DNA of 64,000 bases, taken from contig JAJDCO010000134.1 of the NCBI GenBank assembly GCA_029260795.1, positions 1 through 64,000 on the forward strand, in the 5' to 3' direction. This DNA is from Planctomycetota bacterium (GTDB lineage: Bacteria; Planctomycetota; OFTM77). Numbering within the stretch: the first letter of the stretch is position 1; the number at the start of each line of letters is the position of its first letter. The position numbers and the translations under genes were made by a program. Below, piece after piece: positions 33,151 to 42,902 of this stretch. The notes beneath the pieces are model-generated. The model was not told the origin of the DNA. It saw only the letters and a program-made list of their open reading frames with translations, and made no database searches.

Positions 33151-35717
33151 GCCTCGCCTCCCAAATCGGGCTCGTCTCCCTCGTCGGGCCGGGTGGGCTC
33201 GTCATCGGGTTTGGTCGCTGCTTCCGAAGCGTCGGCCGTCGGCGTTTCCGTCGCATCGTCGTCGCCGTCTTCCTCAGACTCCATCTCGTCCTTGTTCCCG
33301 ATGACGACTCGAGCGATCGAGACGACCTGGTCGCCTTCGTCCACGCGAATGAGTCGGACGCCCTGAGTGTTCCGCCCGATCGTAGAGATGCCGCTGACGG
33401 GGATCCGGACGATCATGCCGAGCTGAGTGACGATCATGATCTCTTCCTCGTCGCTGACGCGAAGAGTTCCAACGACCTTTCCGTTGCGATCGGTGGTCTT
33501 GATGTCGATCAAGCCCATGCCGTTGCGTTTCTGGGAGCGGAAGTCGGTGACCGGTGTCCGCTTTCCGAAGCCGTGCTGACAAATCGTCAGGACGGTGGCT
33601 GTGTCGTCGGCGGTCATGAGGGAGACGACGCGATCGTCATTGCGGAGGTTGATGCCTCCCACGCCTCGAGCAGTGCGTCCCATCGAGCGGATCTGGGTGT
33701 GGGGGAAGCGAATTGCGTAGCCGTTGGAGGTTCCGAGCATGACGTCCTCGCCTTCGGCGACGAGGCGGACGCCGATGAGCCGGTCATCCTCGTCGAGGGA
33801 GAGAGCGATGATGCCGCCCTTCTTGGGATTGCCGAAAGCGGCGAGGTTGGTCTTCTTCACGATGCCCTTCTCGGTGGCGAAGACGAGCTCATAGTCTTCG
33901 ATGAAATCGCGGACCGGGATCATCGAAGCGACCTGCTCGTCTTCGGCGAGCCGGAGGAGGTTGACGATAGCTCGTCCTTGTGAGATTCGGCTGCCCCGGG
34001 GCACGTCGTAGACCTTGAGCCAGTGGATCTTGCCGCGATTGGTGAAGAAGAGGATGTAATCGTGCGCCGAAGCGGTGAAGACGTGCTCGACGAAGTCTCC
34101 CTCCTTGAGGCCGGCCGCGGTGACGCCCTTGCCACCTCGTCCTTGGACGCGGTATGCATCGATGGACAGTGACTTGATGTAGCCGTGGTGGCTGGCAGTG
34201 ACGACCATGGGCTCATCGGGAATGAGGTCTTCGCGCACGAAGAGCTCGAGCTCGCCGGAGATGGTCGTGCGACGCGCGTCGCCGTACTGTGAGCGCAGCT
34301 TCTCGAGCTCCTCCTTGATGATTTGGAGCACGAGGTCACGGCTTTCGAGCACCGAGCGGTAGTAGGCGATCTTCTCGATGACTTCTCGGTACTCCTGCTC
34401 GAGCTTGTCGCGCTCGAGGCCGGTGAGGCGCGAGAGGCGCATCTGGAGGATGGCATCGGCCTGCTCGACGCTGAACTCGAAGCGCTCGCACAGCCGCTGC
34501 TGGGCGGTGGGCGTGTCGGACGCGGCGCGGATGATCTCGATCACCTCGTCGATGTGGTCGAGGGCGATCCGGAGTCCTTCGAGGATGTGGGCACGCTTCT
34601 CGGCCTTGTCGAGCTCGAACTGAGTTCGGCGTCGGACGACCTCGATTCGGTGATCGCGGTAGGCTTCGATGAGCTGCTTGAGGTTGAGCGTGACCGGCCG
34701 GTTGTTGACCAGCGCGATCATGATGATACTGAAGGTGGTTTGAAGGTTGGTGTATTTGTAGAGCTGGTTGAGTACAACCTGCGCGTCTTCATTGCGCTTC
34801 AAATCGATGACGAGCCGCATCCCATCCTTGTCGCTCTCGTCTCGAACGTCCGAGATGCCGGTCACACGGCCGTCCTTCACGACCTCGACGATCTTCTCGA
34901 TGATCTTCGTCTTGTTGACCTGATAAGGGATCTCGGTGATCACGAGGCGCTCGCGGTCGGTCTTGACCTCCTCGATGTCGACCTTCGAGCGGACGGGAAT
35001 CAAGCCGCGTCCGGTCTGATAGGCCTCGGCGATCCCACTTCGACCGCAGATCTCGGCGCCGGTCGGGAAGTCGGGGCCCGGGATGATCTCCATGAGCTCA
35101 GGGATCGTCACGTCGGGCCGGTCGATCACCTGGATGATCGCGTCGACGACCTCGACGAGGTTGTGCGGCGGAATGCTGGTGGCCATCCCGACCGCGATCC
35201 CAGTCGTCCCGTTGCAGAGCAAGTTCGGAAACATGCCCGGGAGCACCGTCGGCTCAGTTCGGGTCTCTTCGAAGTTCGGCATGAAGTTGACCGTGTCGCG
35301 ATCGATGTCGGCCATCAGCATCGTCGAGGGGCCCGTCATCCGCGCCTCGGTGTACCTCTGCGCCGCGGGCGGATCGCCGTCGATCGAGCCAAAGTTCCCC
35401 TGCCCGTCGACCAAGCGGTAGCGCATGTTGAAGGTCTGGGCCATGCGCACCAACGTGGGATAGACCACCTGGTCGCCGTGAGGGTGGTAGTTGCCCGTCG
35501 TGTCGCCCACGATCTTCGCGCACTTGCGAAACTTCGTGCGGGGACCCAGGTTCAGGTCATTCATCGCGACCAGGACTCGCCGTTGCGATGGCTTGAGTCC
35601 GTCGCGTACGTCGGGCAATGCCCGAGACACGATGACGCTCATCGCATAGGTGAGATACGAGTCCTTCATCTCCCGCTCGATGAGCAGGACCGGTTCGCGC
35701 TCTCTCTCTTCGGGCAT
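33147..35717 (-). CDS. gyrA: DNA gyrase subunit A
   Basis: An 856-residue type II topoisomerase breakage-reunion subunit. The catalytic tyrosine is in AQRYTEARM, the winged-helix/tower segment follows LKPSQRRVL and the QGNFGSIDGDPPAAQ motif, and the C-terminal half has the six-bladed beta-pinwheel with the GyrA-box-like QGRGGKGV. A Glu/Asp-rich tail ends the protein. The ATG at 35717 begins MPEEREREPVLLIE, immediately before the usual first helix. It overlaps yqeY at its 3' end. gyrB lies 27 kb away beside dnaN, so the two subunits are not linked. Confidence 0.97.
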   Translation of the reverse strand: MPEEREREPVLLIEREMKDSYLTYAMSVIVSRALPDVRDGLKPSQRRVLVAMNDLNLGPRTKFRKCAKIVGDTTGNYHPHGDQVVYPTLVRMAQTFNMRYRLVDGQGNFGSIDGDPPAAQRYTEARMTGPSTMLMADIDRDTVNFMPNFEETRTEPTVLPGMFPNLLCNGTTGIAVGMATSIPPHNLVEVVDAIIQVIDRPDVTIPELMEIIPGPDFPTGAEICGRSGIAEAYQTGRGLIPVRSKVDIEEVKTDRERLVITEIPYQVNKTKIIEKIVEVVKDGRVTGISDVRDESDKDGMRLVIDLKRNEDAQVVLNQLYKYTNLQTTFSIIMIALVNNRPVTLNLKQLIEAYRDHRIEVVRRRTQFELDKAEKRAHILEGLRIALDHIDEVIEIIRAASDTPTAQQRLCERFEFSVEQADAILQMRLSRLTGLERDKLEQEYREVIEKIAYYRSVLESRDLVLQIIKEELEKLRSQYGDARRTTISGELELFVREDLIPDEPMVVTASHHGYIKSLSIDAYRVQGRGGKGVTAAGLKEGDFVEHVFTASAHDYILFFTNRGKIHWLKVYDVPRGSRISQGRAIVNLLRLAEDEQVASMIPVRDFIEDYELVFATEKGIVKKTNLAAFGNPKKGGIIALSLDEDDRLIGVRLVAEGEDVMLGTSNGYAIRFPHTQIRSMGRTARGVGGINLRNDDRVVSLMTADDTATVLTICQHGFGKRTPVTDFRSQKRNGMGLIDIKTTDRNGKVVGTLRVSDEEEIMIVTQLGMIVRIPVSGISTIGRNTQGVRLIRVDEGDQVVSIARVVIGNKDEMESEEDGDDDATETPTADASEAATKPDDEPTRPDEGDEPDLGGEA

Positions 35718-36348
35718 GCCGATCTCTCGTGCTGTCGGGGATCAGAGGGAAGGAAGCCGCTCACCACCCGTGCGGCCTGGACACCCCGAGGCGGGTGCCG
35801 TCAATCCGTTCCCAACGGAAGGCCGAGATTGTCCCAGAAGGCCCCATCCTGGGCAACAGGAATTACTTGGCACATAAATCACAGCAAGGCAAAAGCTTGC
35901 GATCGTCAGTTTCGTCATTCTGCCATCCGTCTCGCGGACGAGGGAACTAGATCTAAAACACCCTATTGCAACGACTTAAGGTCATTGACGATTAACCATC
36001 TCGAGTCACGAAAGCGACCAGAACCTCAAGCAACTCCATACAAACAACTTAAGTCGGTCAAATCGGTCTCGCGTGCCGCTGGCTCGAGCCGCTCCAGATG
36101 CCGAGCACTCGCCCGATCCCTTCGCTTCCCCCTGTCCCCGGAGCCCGGCACCGAACGGTCGAGGAGCCGGAGTGCGGCGATTCCGAGCCGCTCCATCGGC
36201 CGCTCCTCGAACCCGTTGCATCGATGACACGGTCTTGCTAGGGTCGCAGCTTCAGCGAGGCGAAGAGGCTGGGGGCGGTTCCTCCTGTCGTCGCGCGATG
36301 CGCGATGGGCGTCTGTGCCGCGGCGCCTCCCAATCGGACGGGCGGAAC
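35718..36348. other. Gene-free AT-rich region between gyrA and parA
   Basis: This 631-bp gap separates the divergent starts of gyrA and parA. I find no gene or RNA in it. The stretch 35860-36060 is far more AT-rich than the surrounding genome. ACTTAAG occurs at about 35974-35980 and again at about 36047-36053 with similar flanks. These could be regulatory binding sites, but no consensus promoter is convincing. Confidence 0.45.
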
Positions 36349-37428
36349 ATGAGAATCATCGCGCTGATCAATCAGAAGGGTGGCGTGGGCAAGACCACGT
36401 CCGCCGTCAACCTCGGCGCGGCCTTTTGCCGGCTGGGGCACCGAGTCCTCCTGATCGACATGGATCCTCAGGCGAACCTCACGCTGCATTGCGATGTGCA
36501 TGGGGTGGAGCGATCGATCTACGACACACTCGTGTCCGACATGCCGCTCGAGAAGATCATCGTTCCGACACAGCTCGGTGATCACTTGGACCTGGCCCCG
36601 TCCAACATCGATCTCTCGGCAGCAGAGTCCGAGCTCGCCACGCTTCCCGGACGCGAACGTCGTCTCCGGCATGCCCTCGATCTCTTCGTGCAGCAGTATC
36701 GGACTCGACGAGCCACGAAGTTGGAGACGGTCAACGCCGAGAAGCTCGACGAGGAACCGAAGCCCAAAGAGATCGCTGCTGAGGTCAACGGCTCGATCGA
36801 GGCGCCCCCGGAGAACCGAACCGGAGCCGAGAACAGCACTCGGGAGGAGGCCGGCGTGGCGGCGGCCAACGACGATGTCTCGAGAGAAGTCGGCAAGGCA
36901 TCGGACGAATCGTCGAAGGCCGAGCCCGCCCCGAACGACGAGGCTTCCGAGCCCGTAGAAGAGGAAAGTTGGATCGATCCAACTTCGCCGTACGACTTCA
37001 TCTTGATGGATTGCCCACCGTCGCTGGGCCTTCTTTCGATCAACGCTCTCGCTCTCGCACAGGAGGTGCTCATCCCCCTCCAAATGGAGTTCTTCGCGCT
37101 CCAAGGCATGGCCCGCCTCATGGAAGTCTTGAAGCTCATGCGGCGCCGGCTCAATCCGGAGCTTCGCGTGGGCGGGATCATTCCGTGCATGTACGACGGG
37201 CGCACAAACCTCTCTCAGGAAGTCCTGAACGAGGTCAGAGAGTACTTCGGAGAGCTGGTCTTCAAGACGCGGATCCGCGAGAACATCCGTCTGGCGGAGG
37301 CACCGAGCCACGGCCGCGCGATCTTCGACTACTCCCCCAGCTCCAACGGTGCTCAGGACTACCTCGCCCTTGCCCAAGAGGTCCTGACGCTGCAGGCCGT
37401 CCGCTACGAGCAGGCGGCGCAGAACTAG
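36349..37428 (+). CDS. parA: Chromosome-partitioning ATPase ParA with internal acidic insertion
   Basis: A 359-residue ParA-type ATPase. Residues 1-116 give the deviant Walker A KGGVGKTTSAVNL, the DMDPQANLT motif and the SNIDLSAAE region. Residues 214-359 continue with YDFILMDCPPSLGLLS (Walker B and switch II) and normal C-terminal helices. Between them, at about 117-213, lies an insertion of 95 residues rich in Glu, Ala, Asn and Ser that has no place in known ParA proteins, which are typically 250-270 residues long. The ATG at 36349 directly precedes the first strand. parB is 14 kb downstream rather than adjacent. Confidence 0.93.
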   Translation: MRIIALINQKGGVGKTTSAVNLGAAFCRLGHRVLLIDMDPQANLTLHCDVHGVERSIYDTLVSDMPLEKIIVPTQLGDHLDLAPSNIDLSAAESELATLPGRERRLRHALDLFVQQYRTRRATKLETVNAEKLDEEPKPKEIAAEVNGSIEAPPENRTGAENSTREEAGVAAANDDVSREVGKASDESSKAEPAPNDEASEPVEEESWIDPTSPYDFILMDCPPSLGLLSINALALAQEVLIPLQMEFFALQGMARLMEVLKLMRRRLNPELRVGGIIPCMYDGRTNLSQEVLNEVREYFGELVFKTRIRENIRLAEAPSHGRAIFDYSPSSNGAQDYLALAQEVLTLQAVRYEQAAQN

Positions 37429-37628
37429 GTCGATCGTGAAACGGCGCTTCCTGGCGACTCGACCCGTCCGAGCATTCGGTTATATTGATCGGCTTGGCCC
37501 TGAACGCCGATTGGCAGGGCATCTCGCGACCAGATTCCCCCGTCGTCCGCTCCGGACCGACCCCGGTGTGTGCTCGCCTTCGGACGACGCGGGACCGGAC
37601 AACGCCTTCCGATATGGAGAAGCCAACC

Positions 37629-39320
37629 ATGTCCCGACCGCTTGGAATTACACTCCTCTCACTCATCCTCCTCGGATCCGTTTCCGCGCAGGAAACTCCG
37701 GACGATGAGGTCTATCTCGAGATCGATGGCGAGAAGATCCGAGTCGATGAGTTTGAGAACGCTCTCTTCGAGATGTACGGGGTCCAGTTCACCAACGAGT
37801 TCATCCTGAACTGGGTTCTCGAGCGGGAAGCTCAAAAGCGCTCGGTGACGGTGACGGACGAGACCGTTCAGCAACGCATCGACGAGCGTTTTGATCAAAT
37901 CCTGCAATCGCAGTTTCAAGGCGACCTCGAACGCTTTTCGACCGCGCTTGCGACGGAAGGCTACACCCCCTCGACCTGGAAGACTTGGCTCAAGTTCACG
38001 ATGCGTCCCGACATGCTCGCCGAGGAGCTGATCCGACGCACGCGCGAGGTCACCGAGGCCGAGCTGCGCGAGGCTTGGGAGCGGCAATACGGCCCGGACG
38101 GCGTCAAGCGCACGATCCGTCATCTACTCGTCTCCAGCAACTACGCCAACTCGGAGGAGTACAAGATCGATCACTACAACGCCGAGCGAGACGTGATCGG
38201 TCAGGCAGCCTTGCAGAGTGCACGCGCCGTGCTTCAAGAGCTGCAATCGGGGGCGAGCTTCGCTGACCTCGCTCGCGAGCATTCGGACGACTTCTCCGCC
38301 GAGAGCGGAGGCAGCCTGGGCAAGAACTGGAAGAGCCGGATCGGCCTCGAGTTCGACCGAGTCATCGACGGTCTTTCTCCTGGTGGGGTAAGCGAGGTCT
38401 TCGAGACGCGACGCGGGTACCACATCGCGCGCGTCGATGGCATCGAGGATGGCTACGAGTTCCAGGCCAGCCATCTCCTCCTGGGTGCAGCCCTCAACAA
38501 TCTGCCCCAGGCGGAGAGAGAAGGTCGCGAACGCGAGGTTCTCGAGCGGGCGAAGTCGATTCTGGAGCAGCTGCGCCAACACCCGGACGAATTCGTGGCT
38601 CTGGCACGAGCCGAGAGTGAAGACCGCACGACCAAGACCGGCGGAGGCTCATTGGGCACCTTCCCGCGAGGTCGAATGGCGTCCGAGTTCGAGGAGGCGC
38701 TGCTCAGCATGGAGCCGGGTGAGATCGCCGGGCCCGTCAAGACGCGCTTCGGCTACCACATCATTCGACTCGAGGGCAAGACGCGGAAGCCGCAGCTCGA
38801 TACCAAGCTCGTGAGCCACATCCTGTTCTCCACCGAGTTCTACAAGGTCCGTGAGAAGAAGCTGAAGCCGGTCTATGAGCGTCGAGCCTACGAGAAGATC
38901 TCCAATCTCTTTTCGCAAATCGAGGCAGGCAAGAGCTTTGAAGAGCTCGTTCGGGCCAACTCCGACGACTCCTACTCGCGGCAACGTGGCGGAGTGATCG
39001 AGAACTACACGCCGGCCTTGTTCGGCGAAGAGTTCGATCAAGCGATTCAGACGCTTCAGCCCGAAGATCGGGGTCGCATCGTCAAGAGCCCGCGGGGCTA
39101 CCACATCGTTCAAGTGACGGCGATCCAAGAGACCCCGTTCGAGTCCGTCTCCACAGGGCTACGCGTCGAGCTGCTCGCGCGCCCGATCACTCCGGTCGAG
39201 GTGCACCAATACAAGGAGATGCTGCGCTCCGAAAGCAGCATCGTCGATACCTGGAACATCAACCATGCCGGCGGATCGATCGAGACGCTGAGACCCAAGT
39301 CGACCTCGGTCGGTCGCTGA
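37629..39320 (+). CDS. Exported peptidyl-prolyl isomerase with three parvulin domains
   Basis: A 563-residue periplasmic or outer-leaflet protein. A signal peptide (residues 1-20, cleavage near VSAQ) is followed by a SurA-like helical N-domain and three tandem parvulin modules: about 160-275 (IRHLLVSSNYANSEE to RRGYHIARVDGI), 280-385 (ASHLLLGAAL to RFGYHIIRLEGK) and 390-505 (SHILFSTEFYK to PRGYHIVQVTAI). Each has the GG and GYHI core motifs. It probably acts as an outer-membrane-protein chaperone. The ATG at 37629 has a GGAG site; a candidate promoter TCGACC-N16-TATATT (37459-37486) lies about 140 nt upstream. Confidence 0.88.
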   Translation: MSRPLGITLLSLILLGSVSAQETPDDEVYLEIDGEKIRVDEFENALFEMYGVQFTNEFILNWVLEREAQKRSVTVTDETVQQRIDERFDQILQSQFQGDLERFSTALATEGYTPSTWKTWLKFTMRPDMLAEELIRRTREVTEAELREAWERQYGPDGVKRTIRHLLVSSNYANSEEYKIDHYNAERDVIGQAALQSARAVLQELQSGASFADLAREHSDDFSAESGGSLGKNWKSRIGLEFDRVIDGLSPGGVSEVFETRRGYHIARVDGIEDGYEFQASHLLLGAALNNLPQAEREGREREVLERAKSILEQLRQHPDEFVALARAESEDRTTKTGGGSLGTFPRGRMASEFEEALLSMEPGEIAGPVKTRFGYHIIRLEGKTRKPQLDTKLVSHILFSTEFYKVREKKLKPVYERRAYEKISNLFSQIEAGKSFEELVRANSDDSYSRQRGGVIENYTPALFGEEFDQAIQTLQPEDRGRIVKSPRGYHIVQVTAIQETPFESVSTGLRVELLARPITPVEVHQYKEMLRSESSIVDTWNINHAGGSIETLRPKSTSVGR

Positions 39321-39344
39321 GCACTCGATCACCTGCGACCGACC
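39308..39344. terminator. 10-bp inverted repeat between converging genes
   Basis: GGTCGGTCGC (39308-39317) and GCGACCGACC (39335-39344) are perfectly complementary with a 17-nt loop, located at the converging 3' ends of the parvulin gene and the M48 protease gene. No T-run follows on either strand, so this is a weaker bidirectional terminator candidate. Confidence 0.4.
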
Positions 39345-39347
39345 ACC

Positions 39348-41165
39348 TCAACGGCCGGTCGCGCCGTCCTTCGAGTCCGAGGCGAGCCAGGAGAGAACCT
39401 CGCTCGTCTCGGGTATCGAGCCGATCGCTTCTCGGTAGATGCGCGCCGCCTCGACCCGGTCCCCCGCGGCAACCAAGTCGCCCGCCCGATCGCGCTCGTC
39501 CGAAGGCCGCCCAAACCCCGTCTCGGAAAGCCCTTCCAGACGATCGGCGGCTGCGCGATCGCGACCCATTTGACGCTCCCATTCCGCCCACAGGCGCTCG
39601 AGCGTCGCTCGTTCGAGGGGCGAGCGAGCAGAGTGGCTCGCCGATTCCAAACGCTGCCGGGCCTGGCTCCGCAGCTGGCCCGCGTCTCCCGGCTCGGTCG
39701 AGGTCGACGACGTGGTCTCGAGCCAAGCGGCGATGAGATAGACATCGCGTCGGAGGCCATTGCGCCGGACTTCGCTGGGCACGGTTTCCAGAGCTCGTAT
39801 CGCGCGTCTCGGCTCGTCGATCTGGAGCATCAATGCTCCGCGGTCGAGTTGAAACGACCGCCATCCGAGCCAGCCGCCCAACCCGATCACGACGGCACCC
39901 GCGAAGGCGACGATCCGCGAGATGCGTTGCAATCGCTGCTCGAACCGGATCACCTCGGCCGGATCGGATTCGAGCTTCCTGACGAACTCGATCCTTCGCT
40001 CGATACTGAAGTAGCGCCAGGATCTGTGTCGACGAGCATGGGTCCCGACGCCGGCGATCCGGTCGAGTGCGGCTGCAAACGCTTCGGGATCACCGACGTG
40101 GCGTGCACCGTAGACATCCGCTTCTTGTTCGAACCGTCGACTGAACCAGCCGAAGACGAACCTCCAGTAGACCAGGAATACGAGCAGCCACACGCCGCCG
40201 ATCCCCGCCTCACCCCATTGCACCTCGAACCACTCAGCGGTGCCGCTGAGCTCGAGGGCCACGTCGGCTCCCAGTAAGAAGGTCATGGTGATGAACAAGT
40301 ATCGGAGCACGTGTCGACGTGCGACGTGACCCGCCTCGTGCCCGAGCACGGCCAGCAGCTCGGTCGGGTTCAGACGGGCGAGCAACGCGTCGGTGAACAT
40401 CACATACCGCGTTCGGGCCCAGAAGCCGATGACCGCTGCATTGGGCATTCGACCGCCGGTGTCCCAGAGCAGGAAATCCCGAAACCGAATGTCGAGACGT
40501 CGACCGAACGCGACGAGCAAGTCACGGAGTGGGCTGGAGGGCAAGGTCACTGCGCCGATGGCCCAGCGGACAAGGAACGGCATGATGGCGATCATCACAA
40601 AGACGATGAGAGCGTTGATCGCCCACCAGACTGCCCCGATCGACTCCAACCAGGGTCTCCAGGTCTCGTTGTCGGCGATCGCTTCCAGTACCGCGTCATA
40701 GAGCGCCAAGGGGATCAGCAAGAGGAGCAAGATTCGAGCTCGTTCCATGATCAGGCGTCTCGCAGGGCGGGGATCTCCGATGAAGCGCATGAGAGGAGCC
40801 TCGAAGACCCACTGTTGACCTCGCAAGACGAGATAGGGCGCTAAGGCAAGGAACCCGGTCCACCAGTGTCCTTCGCCGACGAGCTCCTCGATCGCGAGCG
40901 GCCAGTCGAAGCCGTAGACGATTCCCAGGAAGAAGAGCACGGAGTGCTGACGATAGAGAATCACCCAGGCTCGCCAGCGAGTGAAGGAGAGCTTCGGGCT
41001 GAGCAAGCCGTGGATCCAAGCACCGGCCACCGAAGACAGCGGCAAGAGCGCCAGGACAAGCGCACAGACGGCAAGGCCATCCACGACCGGTGGCGGCTCG
41101 GCCACCAGAGGATGCAGGGCGACCGCCAACAAGGCCACCACCGCAGCGATCAGCTCACTCGCCAA
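39348..41165 (-). CDS. Membrane-bound M48 family metalloprotease
   Basis: A 605-residue protein with five to seven predicted membrane helices and an M48 zinc-protease core. The catalytic HExxH is in LGHEAGHVARRHVL, and the third zinc-ligand Glu is in RRFEQEADVYGARH. The C-terminal 170 residues form a periplasmic helical extension with an ARRAIRALETVPSEVRR segment. It starts with TTG at 41165 behind AAGGGA; this overlaps the dapF stop by 11 nt. It probably degrades membrane or envelope proteins, as HtpX/Ste24-like enzymes do. Confidence 0.9.
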   Translation of the reverse strand: MASELIAAVVALLAVALHPLVAEPPPVVDGLAVCALVLALLPLSSVAGAWIHGLLSPKLSFTRWRAWVILYRQHSVLFFLGIVYGFDWPLAIEELVGEGHWWTGFLALAPYLVLRGQQWVFEAPLMRFIGDPRPARRLIMERARILLLLLIPLALYDAVLEAIADNETWRPWLESIGAVWWAINALIVFVMIAIMPFLVRWAIGAVTLPSSPLRDLLVAFGRRLDIRFRDFLLWDTGGRMPNAAVIGFWARTRYVMFTDALLARLNPTELLAVLGHEAGHVARRHVLRYLFITMTFLLGADVALELSGTAEWFEVQWGEAGIGGVWLLVFLVYWRFVFGWFSRRFEQEADVYGARHVGDPEAFAAALDRIAGVGTHARRHRSWRYFSIERRIEFVRKLESDPAEVIRFEQRLQRISRIVAFAGAVVIGLGGWLGWRSFQLDRGALMLQIDEPRRAIRALETVPSEVRRNGLRRDVYLIAAWLETTSSTSTEPGDAGQLRSQARQRLESASHSARSPLERATLERLWAEWERQMGRDRAAADRLEGLSETGFGRPSDERDRAGDLVAAGDRVEAARIYREAIGSIPETSEVLSWLASDSKDGATGR

Positions 41166-42030
41166 GGGCCATCCCTTCGGTCAGGATTCCTTCGAAGACC
41201 TGCTCGGCGGGTCCCGTCAACCGGACATGGTCATCCTCGGACCACTCGACTTGGAGATGTCCGCCGCGCAGCTCGATGTCGACCGACCGGTCGCACCAAT
41301 CGAGGCGAGCCGCCACGACGGCGACTGCGGCGGCGCCCGTTCCGCACGCGAGAGTCTCACCGACGCCGCGCTCCCAAGTTCGTTGACGGATCGAGCGCCG
41401 ATCAATCGTCGTCACGAACTCGACGTTGGTTCCTCGTGGAAACGTTGGGTGCCGCTCGAGTGCTGGCCCCACGCGCTCGATGGGCACGGCATCGACGTCC
41501 TGGACGCGGACGACTGCATGCGGGTTACCAAACGAGACCGCGCTGACGGTCCAGGGTGTGCCATCGATCGAGAGCTCCTCCTCAAGCGCCTCACTGTCCG
41601 GCGGCCCGTCGATGGGTACCTCGGCGCGTGACCACCGCGGTACTCCCAGGTCGATGCGCGCAGCGATCACGAGTCCTCCCTCGCCTCGAAAAGCCTCGAC
41701 CGCGAGCACGCCCGCGTCGGTCTCGACCCGCACCGACTCCCGACGAGGGTCTGATTCTCGGTCCAGGGCGAACTTGACCAGGCAGCGCAAGCCGTTTCCG
41801 CACATCTCTGGCCGACTGCCGTCGGCGTTGTATATGAGCATACGATAATCTGCACATTGTGAGTTCATGAGTACAAGCAGGCCGTCAGCTCCGATCCCCC
41901 GACGCCGATCACAGAGTCGTCGCGCCAGGGTCGGCAGGTCCTGGCCGGCACAGAGCGCTCCGTCGAGGCAGATGTAGTCATTCGCCGCGCCATGCAGCTT
42001 GCTGAACCGGAGCTCCCTCGGAGGGCTCAT
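41155..42030 (-). CDS. dapF: Diaminopimelate epimerase
   Basis: A 291-residue DapF that interconverts LL- and meso-diaminopimelate for lysine and peptidoglycan synthesis. The two active-site cysteines are in EMCGNGLRC and ETLACGTGA, each in its standard motif, and the opening FSKLHGAANDYICLDG matches the family. The ATG at 42030 overlaps the DUF72 gene stop by 4 nt; a frame extension of 65 codons further upstream is antisense-like. Confidence 0.95.
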   Translation of the reverse strand: MSPPRELRFSKLHGAANDYICLDGALCAGQDLPTLARRLCDRRRGIGADGLLVLMNSQCADYRMLIYNADGSRPEMCGNGLRCLVKFALDRESDPRRESVRVETDAGVLAVEAFRGEGGLVIAARIDLGVPRWSRAEVPIDGPPDSEALEEELSIDGTPWTVSAVSFGNPHAVVRVQDVDAVPIERVGPALERHPTFPRGTNVEFVTTIDRRSIRQRTWERGVGETLACGTGAAAVAVVAARLDWCDRSVDIELRGGHLQVEWSEDDHVRLTGPAEQVFEGILTEGMALGE

Positions 42031-42902
42031 TCGACGCCTCGAATCCCACGACCCAACAGCCGTGGATAGCGTTCCAGTAGCGGTTCGGGGGCTCGCACGT
42101 CGGGTTGACCCAGGTCCACACGAAGCTCGAGGGCGTTGACGAATGCCTGGCCCTGAAAGTGATTGTTCGCGATCACATATACGCGATTCGTCTCGCCCCG
42201 CAGCTTCTCGATGCGCTCCACCCATTCCTCCAACTCGTCGTCGCCATACAAGTAGTCATATCGTTCATCTCGCCCCGCATCGGCTCGGAACCATGCTCCG
42301 CTGTTCCGACCGTGAAGTCGCACGTAGCCGAGCCCATTCGTCGCAACCGCCGTCGGCGGCACGCTGCTACGAGATGATGGTTGATCGATGTTGCAGTATG
42401 CGATGTCGCGCCGAGACAAGAACTCGAAGACGTCGTCTCGATACCACGAGCGGTGACGCACCTCCACGACGAGCGGAACATCGTCGAAGATCTGGCGAAG
42501 GCGAGCCAGGTGGCGGGCATGGTCATGGCTCGCGTGAAACGACCAAGGGAACTGGGCGAGCAAGGCGCCACAACGACCCGATTCCACCAGGGGTGCGATC
42601 CCGTCCCGAAAAGCCCGAACCTCCGAGTCCTCCCAGGTGTCGAGCGGCTGATGCGTGAAGCCCTGCCAGACCTTGACCAGAAACTCCAGCTCTCGGTGCT
42701 CCTCGGTCCTCTGGAGCCATCCTTCGGCCAGACGGCGTTGAGGAATTCGATAGAACGTGACGTTGACCTCGAGGCAATCGACGAAGCGAGCTACGTGCTC
42801 GAGCCAAGCGTTCGGAGCCAGCTTCTGCGGGTAGACAATGCCCTTCCAATCCGAGTAGCTCCAACCAGCCGTCCCGACCCGCACAGCTCCGGGAGCGCTC
42901 AC
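42027..42902 (-). CDS. DUF72 family protein
   Basis: A 291-residue DUF72 (YecE-like) protein predicted to form a TIM barrel. Family motifs are GTAGWSYSDW near the start, NVTFYRIP, the central VVEVRHRSWY, and YVRLHGRNSGAWF later. The biochemical role of DUF72 proteins is unknown. The GTG at 42902 overlaps the upstream acyltransferase stop by 4 nt, and it overlaps dapF by 4 nt at its end. Confidence 0.88.
   Translation of the reverse strand: MSAPGAVRVGTAGWSYSDWKGIVYPQKLAPNAWLEHVARFVDCLEVNVTFYRIPQRRLAEGWLQRTEEHRELEFLVKVWQGFTHQPLDTWEDSEVRAFRDGIAPLVESGRCGALLAQFPWSFHASHDHARHLARLRQIFDDVPLVVEVRHRSWYRDDVFEFLSRRDIAYCNIDQPSSRSSVPPTAVATNGLGYVRLHGRNSGAWFRADAGRDERYDYLYGDDELEEWVERIEKLRGETNRVYVIANNHFQGQAFVNALELRVDLGQPDVRAPEPLLERYPRLLGRGIRGVE

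Noticed and set aside
34323..36227. 634-codon open frame on the plus strand
   Set aside because: It is antisense to gyrA and runs into the AT-rich gap; no family similarity and no ribosome site.
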